Both the position numbers and the translations under genes were made by a program. Below are positions 43,625 through 54,649 of a stretch of 64,000 bases of DNA, piece after piece. The notes beneath the pieces were generated by a model. The model had not been told where the DNA came from. It worked only from the letters and a program-made list of their open reading frames with translations, and did no database searches. Each line of letters begins with the position of its first letter. Positions within the stretch are counted from its first letter, which is position 1. The stretch is from Phoma sp. XZ068 (lineage: Eukaryota > Ascomycota > Dothideomycetes > Pleosporales > Didymellaceae). The DNA lies in NCBI GenBank assembly GCA_004835665.1, contig RBKR01000004.1:1798001-1862000 (forward strand). The letters are read 5' to 3'.

Positions 43625-45377
43625 CTAATCCCTCTTCATACCAACCTTGCCAATACCTCGCAGTCCCCATGCAAATAACAACATTGTAGCACAACTTAGC
43701 GCGAACACGTACCAGAACGTGGCGCGGAAGCCCTCCATAATTGCACCTGGGCTCTCTTTGTCCCCGATCCTGGAATGTTGAGTAACGCTTGCTGCGATCA
43801 CAGCACTGGTGGCCAGACCTACGCTCTTGCCAATTTGCCCAACAGTGTTAAAGACACTGCCGGCAAGCGCCTGATCTCGTGCTGGAAAGCCCGCTGTGAT
43901 GACTAGGTTCGAGACAGTGAACAGTACGTCTGAACTGATAGGGCTGAGGAATACTGCTGGAAAAGCGCAGGCCCAGTACGTCCACTCTGGTTGGATGATG
44001 CACAAGAGCAGCGACCCAATACTTGTCAATCCCAGACCAATCAGACAAGCCCAGTCAGCGCGAACCCGATGCACAATAAGCCCCACAACGATATTAGCCA
44101 GCGCACCACTTACGGGTTCGGGGAGGAATCGCAAACTCGTTTGGATGGGTGAGATCTGCTGTACATCCTGGAAATAGAGCGAGAGATACGTTTCGACCGA
44201 GTTAAAGGTGCCCCAGACAAGGAAGACGCCAACACAGACCACGCTGAATATACGGTTGCGCCAAAGGGAATTTGGGATCACGGCGGGGCGGCCCAACCTT
44301 TCCTGGCGGTCCACCCAGAGGATGAAGGAAGGGATAAGGGCCACAGCGAGGACGAAAAGGGAGAGCGTTTCTGGTTCTTTGATCTTGTCGGTACGCTTGG
44401 AGATGACGCTAGAGGTTGTCAGTACCGAGGAGTGGACTATTAAACGGAGATTTACCTGAAGCAGTACGAGAGAAGCGCTACTGAAGCACTGCCGATGATG
44501 ATCCCAATCCAGTCGATGTCGGTCTTGATGCGAGACCAGACGTTCTCTTCCTTGTTTTGAATCTTTGGTAGTCCAAACAAAGCTATAACGAAAACAACGC
44601 TGTTGATGATGGCCGCCATATGGAATGCCCACCGCCATCCTATTGTTTCTGCGAAAACACCACCAAGTACTAAACCGACACTGAAACCAATCGGTTGACC
44701 TCCACCCATGCAGGCAAATGCAATGTTCCGGCTCTTGCCTTGTGGAAAGGTACTGGTGATAATGCTCACAGCGGAAGGGAGACAGAATGAGATGGCGATT
44801 CCAGCGAAGCCTCGGAAGACGATAAGTTGCGTGCTCGTCTCTGCCAGACCACAGGCGAGTGTAAAACCAGACTGGAGAAAGCAGCCGATCAGATATATAG
44901 GTCTTGAGCCGACGACATCAGCGATGGAGCCCAACAGGAGCAGTGTACAACCGCAAGTGAGAGAATAGATCGAAATGGGCCTGGAGCAGGTTAGTACGAA
45001 GATGACATGCTTCAGAATGGAAGTTCGCACCAAAGAAGTACATCAGGCCCCAACTCGAGTTCTTTTGCAATCGATGGTAGCGCCACTGCAACGACACCAC
45101 TAAGCATCGAGCTGATCATAGTCACACATACTACTGTTAGTAGCACGATTGCTGTTGTCTTTTTGTCTGGGTCGCGCAGCTCAGACAACACTGCATCATT
45201 TGGCGCATTGATGGGTTGCAAGTCTTCGATCAGTGGTGGTGTATCATCGCTCTTTTGGTGAATGCTGGGCGGTTGCGTGATTGTCTGTGGAGTCTGACTA
45301 TAGCTTTGTAGTTCAATGGACGTTGAAGTTCGCGACATCGTGAAGAGTGTGACCAGAAGATTTTGGAAATAGGGCAT
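43625..45377 (-). CDS. MFS transporter, DHA2-like (drug/H+ antiporter type)
   Basis: Major facilitator superfamily membrane transporter. Three exons (45377-45031, 44980-44456, 44408-43625) give 551 residues. A second in-frame ATG at 45338 (MSRTSTSIEL) would give 538 and is an equally good start. A hydrophilic N-terminus precedes TM1 (VLLTVVCVTMISSMLSGVVAV). The conserved loop motif GSIADVVGSRPIYLIG (motif A form) and the antiporter-type motif GGGQPIGFSVGLVLGG (motif C form) are present. Roughly 12-14 membrane segments can be counted. Substrate is unknown; related fungal proteins export drugs, aminotriazole or metabolites. No biosynthetic genes are adjacent. Confidence 0.88.
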
Positions 45378-46068
45378 CAAGTTCTATTTATCAGCGTCTG
45401 GGTACTAGCAAGCTTACATTTGCGCGCACCCCGATACCAAGACGAGGCTAAAGCGCTGCTTTAAAGATTTTATCGGCCGCGCTGGTGAGCATGACGTTGC
45501 TGGCGTCCGAAAGGGTACGATGGTAGCTCAAGGCAAGATGAATGCAGCAATTCTATTGCGATATCGGCGCCTTGTTGTCAAAATACTATGACAAGTCTGC
45601 ATGATTTTACAATGGCGGCTGGAGAGGATATGCCTCCGAGCGAATCATATGCTCGAGCTATGCTGAACGGCGGGAAATTCTGCGATGGGAAACTGCAGAG
45701 TTCTGGAAGCACTTGTGGTGGCATTTGCCTTATCGATACGGACCCTTGCACATGCAGGTGTCTGACGCTAGGTCCCACATTTTGGGACACCTCTCAATTG
45801 CAGCATTGTGTAGCTATTCCTCGAAAGCACTGCGCAAGTTTCCTGTTCTCTGTCCAGAGCTCGCGACCCTATTTGTTGTATCGAATCCGGTAGTTATACA
45901 GCTTCCAATTGCTGCTCAGTTGCATTCGCGTCCCGAAACGGAATGATACACGTTGCAACTTCTTGATCTCTTACAGCTGATCCTCTAGCTTATCCTTGGC
46001 TACACCTTGAACAATCTCGCGTGAAGCTGTGAGCAGCTCTCACGAAGCGACGTTTCCTGTTCAGAGAA
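45378..46068. other. divergent intergenic region MFS/UGGT
   Basis: About 690 bp between divergent start codons. Short frames exist (for example 45588-45893 on plus) with no recognisable product. The region just before the UGGT start is presumably its promoter. Confidence 0.5.
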
Positions 46069-49000
46069 ATGCGGACTTTAGCCTCTTTGCTGAGTGCCAA
46101 AACGCTCCTCGCGTTGAGCGCATTCAGTAGTCTAGGTGCTCTTGCAGATTCGAGCATCAATGTTGCACTTCGAGCAGCATTCAACCCTGCACCTTACCTC
46201 GTGGAGCTCCTGTAAGCCGTCTGTATCATTCGCTGCTCCAACATAGCTGACAACCTGCAGAGAGACGGCCGCGGACGAGAACGCAACCGCATACTTTCCC
46301 CTCCTCGACCGCATATCCGAGGGCTTTCTAGACGGACTAGACACGGAGAAGCAACTGTACGACAAATTCGTCCAGGTACTACAGAACGACGGTCATATCA
46401 CCGACGCCGAGACACTTGCCTCGTTTAACCTCGCGCTTTCAGTACGGTCGGCCGCGCCGCGCATTGAAGCGCACTATCAGTTCTACAAGACATCGGTTGA
46501 GCCTTCTCTGGAATCAGAGCAGGGAAAGGACTGTCAGCTATGGGTCTCGCTCAATAGCCAACAATACTGTACACCACACATAAACGGTGACGAGCCAACA
46601 GGCAGCATTAGGAATGAGCGTACAAACGAGCTGCCCTTCGACCGCATCTTGGGTAACAGCTCGGCCTTGCCAACAATCTTGTATGCCGACATTACCGCTC
46701 CACAGTTTAAAAACTTCCACAGGACTGTGAGCAAGACCGCAAAGGAAGGAAAGACATCGTATCGTATCAGGCATAAGCCGTCCTTGAACGCACCCAAGAC
46801 ACCACTTGTCGTGAACGGCTATGGAGTTGCGTTGCAACTCAAGAGAACTGACTACATCGTTATTGATGACAGACAGGCGGCACAAGGCGATAAAGACGCA
46901 GCGCAAAAGCCGCTCGGCACTGAGCTCGACGAGGAGAATACAGATCTGAAGCCTTTGGCCAAAGATGATGTGCCTGACCTGGCTGAGAAAGCTGCCAGCT
47001 TCGTTCTGCAAAGCGACCAGCCCATGGACACGCTCTTGAAATTGGTCCGCGATTTCCCAAAGTACACATCGACCATTGCTGCTACAAATGCGACATCAGA
47101 CTTTCTTACTGAGCACTATAACAACCGCGAGCTTCTACTTCCCACAGGATACAACGCCATCTGGATCAATGGCGTACAAATTCCTGCGAGGGATGTGAAC
47201 CCATATGCGCTTCTCGCTCATCTGCGTCGTGAGAGGAAACTGATCAATGGCATCAGAAGCCAGGGACTGTCTGGTCCCGACACCATTGCTCTCCTATCAC
47301 ATTCTGCTATTACGGAAGGTCAGACTGGAGATGAACCCCAGCGATACGATTTCAGGGACGAGATTGAGGGAGGCAGAGTTATTGTCTGGGTCAACAACAT
47401 TGAGAAGGACTCCAGGTATCAGAGCTGGCCCACCGAACTTCGTGCTCTGCTGCAAAGGACCTATCCTGGCCAACTGCCCAACGTACGCCGAGATATCCAC
47501 AACGCAATTCTGCCCGTCGATTTCACTTCCCATGACCATGTGTCCACTGTTATCGATACCGTGGTTGGTCTTGTTAGGCGCGGCATCCCATTGCGATGGG
47601 GTCTTGTACCACAAACTCCAACCCCTGGCGCTGTGGAACAAGCAAAGGTTGTGTATTACCTTCAACACACGTACGGGCTGTCTGCAGTCACCAAATATCT
47701 CTTAACTGCGATGGAGACGAAAAAACTCGCAAGTCCAGACAAGGCCAGCTTTGAAGCGGCCGTCAAGTCTGGTACGCTCCGCAAAGATCGTGAAACGCTG
47801 GAGTTCGAGGACATTCTGACTTCCGAACCTCTCGGTGAGCGCGTTGACAAAGCCAAGCACTACCTGGAGCGTCTAGCGGCAAACGGCGAAAATGCTCCAG
47901 CAATTGTGAATGGTGTGCCAGTTGCTCAAGGTGAGAATTGGCTATCTGAACTTAGCCAACGAATCAGTACGGATCTTCGTCAAATTCAGAAAGCTGTATT
48001 CGAAGGCGATCTCAAGGAGGACAGTTGGGTTCCGCAGCAGTTCTTGCTCCAAGCTGCCGCCAAGCGCAATCCTTTCATCATCCCAGAGAACGAGAAAGCC
48101 ATCAAGCTCGTAAACATGGCTGAGTTCGAGGAAAAGTATGGTGAAATCTTCGCGAGGTATCCTCGTGTCGAAGCTGCAGAATCCGCGAGCAAGAGTGACT
48201 GGGCACACCTCACGGTAGTCGGTGACTTCGACACTGAGTCTGGTCTGACATTACTCAAGTCTGTGGCGCACTACCGCCAGGCCAACCCAAATGTCGAAAT
48301 TGTCATGCTACAGAACTCGGATGCAGATCAATCGAGCGTGTCTGAAGCGCTACTGGACACGTATATCAAGGCTGAGCATCAGCTCGATAGCGATAGCCTT
48401 CTCGCGGTCCTAGACCAGGAGATTGCCAAGTCCGCCGTGCCAGCAAGATCAATGGACTTGCGTAAATCTGCCGGACCACTGTTCGAGGAATTGGACCTGA
48501 GGCCCGGTCAGCTCGCTGTGCTCATCAACGGACGCTTTGTAGGACCCATTCCAGAGGATAAGGTCTTCTCCAGTGAAGACATTGAAACACTTGTTTCTTA
48601 CGAGACGAACAAGCGCATCGGGCCTCTGAACAAGGCTCTTGAGGACCTACAGTTGACTGCTAAGATTGCCAAACCCTTCGATGCTGCCAAAATTCAGGCT
48701 CTCGTTGCTCTTTCCACCATCTCTGACGTTCCAGAGGGCATCTTCGAGACAGCATCGACCCTAAGGACAAGCGGATTTAGCAACTGGACCGCCGATCACA
48801 CGGCTATCGTGAAAGGCAAGAAAGAGAACGCTATTTTCCAGATCGTTGCGTCTATAGATCCTGCGACTGAACAAGCTCAGAAGTGGATCCCCATCCTGAA
48901 TACTTTGAGCGAGATGGATGGCACGTACCTTCAGCTCTTCCTAAACCCCAAGCAAATGTTACAGGAGCTTCCTGTCAAGCGATTTTACAGGTATCTGCTT

Positions 49001-50629
49001 GGCTCCAAGCCAAGGTTCAATGCAGATGGCTCCATTGATAATTTCAAGGCTCAATTCAAGGGTATCCCGAAGAAGGCTCTCCTGAACTTGGGGATGGACG
49101 TCCCACCATCCTGGCTTGTCGCCCCTGAAGAGTCTATTCATGACCTCGACAACATCAAGCTTAGTTCACTACCTGCCGATGCCGATATTGACGCAGTCTA
49201 TGGGCTGGAAAGCATCCTCATCGAAGGTCACTCACGTGACACCACCAACGGTGGCCAGCCGCCGCGCGGAGCGGAGGTTGTGCTGTCTACTGAGAAGACT
49301 CCGCACTTTGCTGACACCATCGTCATGGCAAACCTGGGTTATTTCCAGTTCAAGGCCAATCCCGGCTTCTACAGCATCCAGCTAAAGAAGGGAAAATCTC
49401 AAGAGATATTCTCCCTTGACAGTGCTGGAGCTAAGGGCTGGGGTGTCCAACCCAACGACGAATCAAACGAGCTTGTGCTCATGAGCTTCCAAGGCACAAC
49501 ACTGTTCCCCCGACTTTCCCGCAAGCCAGGACAGGAAGAAGCCGACATCCTTGCAGACGAGGAATCGCTTGTTTCTGAGCTTGCAACCAAGGGTAGTGAG
49601 AAGGTTAACAAGTTTCTCGGCAAGATTGGACTCAACTTCAACAGCGAGAAAGTGTTCAAGAAGGGTGCCGAGCTCCTTGCCGGCCCGAAGCCTGCAAAGA
49701 CCCAAGCCGACATCAACATCTTCTCCGTCGCTTCAGGTCACCTCTACGAACGCATGCTCAACATCATGATGCTTTCTGTGATGAAGCATACCAAACATAC
49801 CGTTAAGTTCTGGTTCATCGAACAATTTCTCTCGCCGTCATTCAAGCAATTCCTACCCAACATGGCTGCCGAATATGGCTTCGAGTACGAGCTTGTGACA
49901 TACAAGTGGCCACACTGGCTGCGCCAACAATCCGAAAAGCAGCGCGAGATTTGGGGCTACAAGATCCTCTTCCTCGACGTTCTCTTTCCCCTCGATCTAG
50001 ACAAGGTCATCTTCGTCGATGCCGACCAGATCGTACGCACCGATATGTATGAACTTGTCACTCACGACCTAGAAGGTGCACCGTATGGCTTCACGCCTAT
50101 GGGCGACTCCCGCACAGAAATGGAAGGCTTCCGTTTCTGGAAGACGGGGTACTGGGCGAACTTCCTCCGTGGCAAGCCTTACCACATCTCCGCTTTGTAT
50201 GTCGTCGACCTGAACCGCTTCCGCAAACTCGCTGCCGGTGACCGCCTGCGTCAACAGTATCACTCCCTGTCTGCCGATCCGAACAGTCTGAGCAATCTCG
50301 ATCAGGATCTACCCAATAATATGCAATTCAACCTACCAATTCACTCGCTACCACAGGAATGGCTGTGGTGCGAAACCTGGTGTTCTGACGAGGACCTGGC
50401 TACTGCTAAGACGATTGATTTGTGCAACAATCCACAGACCAAAGAACCAAAGCTGGATCGTGCCAGGAGGCAGATCCCTGAGTGGAACGTTTATGACGAG
50501 GAGGTCGCGGCCTTAGCGAGGCGTGTGAGTGGCGAGAAGGAGCAGCAAGAGGTTGTAGATGTGCAAGCGGAAGAGCAGGTAAGAGAGAAGAGGGAAAAGG
50601 ATGAGGAGAGGAAGAGAGATGAATTGTAG
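46069..50629 (+). CDS. UDP-glucose:glycoprotein glucosyltransferase
   Basis: ER folding sensor that reglucosylates N-glycans of misfolded glycoproteins. Two exons (46069-46211, 46261-50629) give 1503 residues, the usual size. The signal peptide spans roughly residues 1-26 (LLALSAFSSLGALAD). The long thioredoxin-like sensor region contains SSALPTILYADITAPQF and LLPTGYNAIWINGVQIPARD. The GT24 catalytic domain starts near NIFSVASGHLYERMLNIMML, with the metal-binding DADQ at 1301-1304, PYGFTPMGDSR, FWKTGYWANFL, NLDQDLPNN and LPQEWLWCETWC. The protein ends in RDEL, an HDEL/KDEL-type retrieval signal. An intact catalytic domain argues for active UGGT rather than the degenerate Kre5 of budding yeast. 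Confidence 0.96.
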
Positions 50630-51195
50630 GTGGCTCATTGGGGAAGATAGATAGAATTTGGAGAAGGTTTGACAGTAGTAGACCTGTACCCAACATAAGT
50701 GATGATTAGAGTATATATGCACACGGCTAGTTATTGAATGACTAAATCACCGTATAAACGCAATCTAACTGGTTTAGGCTCACGAACCGGTGCGTACTCA
50801 GGTGAGATTCTCTCAGGGAGCAGAAAAAGTAGGTTGCATGATCGTCGTGATCGCTGTCCCTTCAATAGCGCTGCTGGAGGCCTTCAGCGCTACAAAAGCC
50901 ATTTATGACACCTGTAGAAATTTACATGCTGCACTACTGTGCTACCTTATTAGCTCATAAGTGGTTTGGCAACAACCGTGACCAGCTCCGCTATTAACAC
51001 GAGATAGGGGTTGTAGTCAGCATTTGCTGCATTGTGGGACGTTCTTTGTCCGTGCTAACAAGACAGCGTATATCTTAAACATGCATTGATTTTAATTACT
51101 CTCTTCTTCCATGAACTCAAGACTGCTCGAGACATGGCGGATGCGTTACTCGGAAGTGTCAGGTTCAGTGCTCCTAGGTCGCTCTCGATACAGTA
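50630..51195. other. convergent intergenic region
   Basis: About 570 bp between the UGGT and NmrA-like stop codons. AT-richer than the DNA to the left. No gene is seen. Confidence 0.5.
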
Positions 51196-52332
51196 TCACT
51201 CTGTTATGATGCCAGCAGCTACCCAATCCTCAGATTTGATATACTCTTTCAGACTCGTAGTCGGAACATGAATGCCCATCTACGTAATCTCATTAGCTGT
51301 GTCTAACCCATCTGCCAAAGTTAATAACTTACCTTCTCCAAATCCGACGACTTCAGTGTATCTGCCTGGAACGCATTATACGCAAAGTCAGAGCTGAACT
51401 GATACATTTCGCCAATCTCTTTACCCACTCCACCTGGCATGTACTCGTCCAGATCCTCGACCGTTGTCTGTTTATAGCTCGTTTTCACGCCAGTTAATTC
51501 ACCCCATGTCTTGATCCAGTCTGGCCAAGTCAGCCATTCGCTGGTAGCCATGAGTGTTGAATTGGGCGGGAGTTGAAGTAATGCACGAGCCCATGGACCT
51601 GTATCTCTTCGAGGATCGAGATGCGGGACTACCATATCAGGGGAAATTGGAAATTGCATTTGAATCGAGCCATCGGGTAGCTTGCGATGTCAGCAGACTT
51701 ATTCTCTTGAATCTGGGCCTGCTACAATGCAAAATATATCTTACCTTGCCAAACCATCGTCCCGGCATAAATCGCCAGCTCGTGAAAAAGTACCCCGTGT
51801 GTAGATAGCTGGTCTTTGCAGCTAAGTTTGGGTACTTTTCCTGTAGATATGTTGGGAATACATCTGCTTTGCTGTCGAAATGCCATAGCTCTTTGTATTT
51901 TCCGTTGCTGCTCTTCCTTGCGCTACACAGCGTGCTTGCTATAAGACCTACGTCGTCCAAGCCATCTAATTCGCTCGCAATAGCATCCACAATATTCTTC
52001 CCTTGCTCAAGTTCGAGTTCGTAGGCGTACTGGCCTATGGGTTTTCCCTGCGCGATTGCCGCAGCATTGTTGCTGGGATCGAAAAAGGGTTTCCAGAAAT
52101 CAGTTACGCTGAAGACGAGGTTTGCGCCTTTGAAGACTTCTTTAAGGGAGTCTGGGTCGTGAAGGTTGGCTTGAAACATTTCAATGCCCTGCCCTGAAAG
52201 CGCTTGTGATGCTTCTGACCTCAGGTCTCGAGTAATGCCACGAATGCGCCACCCCGGGGTTTCAAGGAAGGTATTGGCTACTGAACCACCTTGGTTTCCA
52301 GTGATGCCAATGATGACTATAAGTTTAGACAT
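51196..52332 (-). CDS. NmrA-like NAD(P)-binding protein
   Basis: Atypical short-chain dehydrogenase of the NmrA/HSCARG group, whose members often sense NADP redox state or regulate transcription rather than catalyse. Three exons (52332-51745, 51680-51333, 51279-51196) give 339 residues; all introns are phase 0. The dinucleotide-binding loop GITGNQGGSV (9-18) opens the protein. ITRDLRSEASQAL, the segment QANLHDPDSLKEVFKGANLVF and a YLHTGYFFTSWR stretch follow, as in the family. The last exon is only 84 nt (MGIHVPTTSLKEYI to IITE). The catalytic YxxxK is not obvious. A long near-perfect palindrome lies about 145 bp upstream of the start. Confidence 0.85.
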
Positions 52333-52474
52333 AATGGCCAGATCCGTTTGTTTGATGCGAGAGTTTTCAAAATATAGGGGTTGGTGCAAGGTCTATATAA
52401 AAACAATCGTTACAGCCCACATTAACAAGTAAGCTGTCTAATGTAGTTGCAATTACCTTTGCTTGTATTTATAG

Positions 52475-52500
52475 ACACATGTGACACGTGTCACAGGTGT
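52475..52500. promoter_or_regulatory. 26-bp near-perfect palindrome centred on CACGTG
   Basis: The core GTGACACGTGTCAC (52481-52494) is a perfect 14-bp palindrome. The arms extend to 26 bp with a single mismatched pair. It lies upstream of the NmrA-like gene on the minus strand and centres on an E-box. The TATA-like stretch at 52394-52403 lies between it and the gene. This is a plausible binding site for a dimeric regulator (bHLH or bZIP), not proven. Confidence 0.6.
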
Positions 52501-52574
52501 CAGCAACTAAAACTGTAGTATCCGAGAGCATTGATTTGGCTTAGCGTGCAGATTCCCCACAGGAGTATATCAGG

Positions 52575-53776
52575 CTACGCCAGGACACGAGTCAAGCAAA
52601 AACAAAAATTCACATACAACAGCGGGTATTCGCTAGAAAGGAATGCACCTCCTTTTAACAACGCCGACAATTGTACATGAAAATAACGCCGGAATTGATG
52701 GGCTTTGTGCGCGCTATTTTGGCTCCTGTTACCGTCAGTAGACATTGAGCCTGGTGTACCTACTGGGACGGTGGATGATAGAGTTGCGGTAGGTTTACTT
52801 GTAGCGCTTGATGCAGAATCTATCGCCACAGCGGGACATTCATATTCACCGGAAGATAGATTGAATGTGCAGACGGGAGGGCTCAAGTTGGTAGTCGTGT
52901 TTGTCTCGTAGGGTTTGCGGACACCAACACCAAGACAGACGGCTTAGCTGCTTCCATCTCCAAGATTATTATATACAGTGCTGTCGCAGTCATCGCCATT
53001 CCAGGTTTTGTATCTGCGGATATTGCTAACTCGAGTCCCAACGGGTTCTGCTAACCCTACGCAAGTCTGTGCTATTTCTAGGGTAAGTCTAGGTAATATT
53101 GTAGGTAGGTGAAAACTTACAGTCTTCTTCAGTCACCTTATAACCGCTAATTAAAGCAAAATAATCGCAGTCAGGATCTGTGCCATCCATGAAAAAGTCA
53201 GTGTCGGATTCTTCCCAAGCTCAACACTCGTCCAACCAAGGCGGCGACCTTAAATGTATTAGCTACAAGCAAGTGATCATGCTCTCCCAGAAGACTCGAA
53301 GGTGAATGAGTTTTCTGTTTTCAAGACGCAATAGCTGTATCCCTCCTTGAATCTGCAGTTTGTTGGATTAAGGCTTGGGTTCCAGGCAGCAAGATTTTCT
53401 CTGCTCACTCCCTGAAGCCTCTCGACCGCCAAACAGGTGTTCTGATTGTCATCCACTTCGACCACCTTTGGCGATAGGGACTGATCCACCACTGCCGAGG
53501 ACAGGAACATGATTCTGGTATTTTTAGATGTCTCCTGGTGCTCCTGATGCCCGCGGTAGCTCTATTGTCGTTGCTGTTAAAGTCCAAGCCAATTGTGGAA
53601 AGACGCAATCTTGACCACGATGAGCAACCAGGAACGCGGGACTTTGGCGTCTGGCTACATACCTGCACGAAACCACGTCAAAAGCTCTCAAGGTATCTAC
53701 CGATGGCATCCTGACAAGGGCTCAAAGTGTACCAGTTTCCCACGGGTCCATACCCGTTACCTCTCTCGGTGAACGC
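52575..53776 (-). pseudogene. decayed LysM-type secreted protein gene
   Basis: Minus-strand translation shows pieces typical of fungal LysM proteins, scattered over frames. One piece runs through TCLAVERLQG and ENLAAWNPSLNPTNC to GYSYCVL (about 53510-53277). Another has CDYFALISGYKVTEEDC (about 53200-53130). A third has TWNGDDCDS followed by AVCLGVGV, separated by a stop codon (TAA near 52943). A Ser/Thr-rich stretch and PPVCTFNLSSGEYECPA follow. No continuous frame or credible exon chain joins them, no signal peptide is seen, and stops interrupt conserved places. Intact relatives are chitin-binding secreted proteins. Interpretation as a pseudogene is inference, and an unusual multi-exon gene cannot be excluded. 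Confidence 0.6.
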
Positions 53777-53938
53777 ATTTGGTCCAGGTTGATTCACGGT
53801 CTCAAGGTCTCGGCTGTATACCAAAACCGAGAGCTCTAGACTACTTACCGCTATTTGGGACTGAACTACAAGGAGAAAAGACGGATCTCATGGACGGATG
53901 CATAGACACTAAATACCTGCGTACGTCGATTACTAAGA

Positions 53939-54649
53939 TCACCACGCAGCAGCAGCGGCACCACCAACTAGCGCCGCAAGCCTTACTGCGTCGACACCAA
54001 AGCCACCTGCTGCACCTGCGCTCGCCGTGGCAGAACTTCCACCTTCCGTAACTGTTGTCGCCGTACCCCAAAACCTCGTTGTCTTCCCCGGTATAGAATC
54101 ACAGTACCCTCTGATGCATACGGTTTCTCCAAACCTCCCCTCTGTAACTACCTCCGCGGTCGCGAACGCGATAACATTTCCCTCGCGATCCGGTTCAAGG
54201 CCCCACATTTTTCTTACAGGCCCACTCGTGTCATCGTCAGTATCGCCAGTGATCTTTATGTCGCACGTGACCTTCGTAGCCGCGGTGTCGTGATTACACG
54301 TCCACCACGTACTTGCCTGCGGCCAATCCTGGGTCCGGTGCGCCACGTGACGCGTCGAGGAAATGATTGTGTAAGTCCCAAGTTCATCGTACCAGTTGCA
54401 GGTCTCGTAATACCGACCGTTGAAGACGGATGATGGGAGCACCGTGGCGATGGCCGGGGGGCAGCCTAGGGCGAAGACTGTAGTAGCTGCGTCTGAGGAG
54501 ACGATGGAGGCTACGGGTGGGAAGGTACTTGTAAATCCAGATGCTTTGGAAGGATTGTTGGCGGGCCCGGGTAACCAGAAGGTGAGTGATGAGGTGGATT
54601 GAACGGTTGTGCTCGCCACGGCGGCTATGATTGCAAGGGACCGACGCAT
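53939..54649 (-). CDS. small secreted, probably GPI-anchored protein of unknown function
   Basis: Intronless, 236 residues from the ATG at 54649. An N-terminal signal peptide (MRRSLAIIAAVASTTVQS) is followed by a Thr/Ser-rich ectodomain with spaced cysteines (VFALGCPPAIATVLP, YYETCNWYDELGTY, WWTCNHDTAATKVTCDI, TVCIRGYCDSIPG). The C-terminus has a small-residue region (SATASAGAAGGFG) and a short hydrophobic tail (LAALVGGAAAAAW), the layout of a GPI-anchor signal. No family is recognised beyond similar fungal surface proteins. A location in the accessory part of the window next to a decayed LysM gene fits a cell-surface or host-interaction role, but this is speculative. Confidence 0.75.
   Translation of the reverse strand: MRRSLAIIAAVASTTVQSTSSLTFWLPGPANNPSKASGFTSTFPPVASIVSSDAATTVFALGCPPAIATVLPSSVFNGRYYETCNWYDELGTYTIISSTRHVAHRTQDWPQASTWWTCNHDTAATKVTCDIKITGDTDDDTSGPVRKMWGLEPDREGNVIAFATAEVVTEGRFGETVCIRGYCDSIPGKTTRFWGTATTVTEGGSSATASAGAAGGFGVDAVRLAALVGGAAAAAW

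Noticed and set aside
45588..45946. Cys-containing small frames in the MFS/UGGT gap, considered as a small secreted protein
   Set aside because: No signal peptide and no coherent pattern; the region is a divergent promoter.
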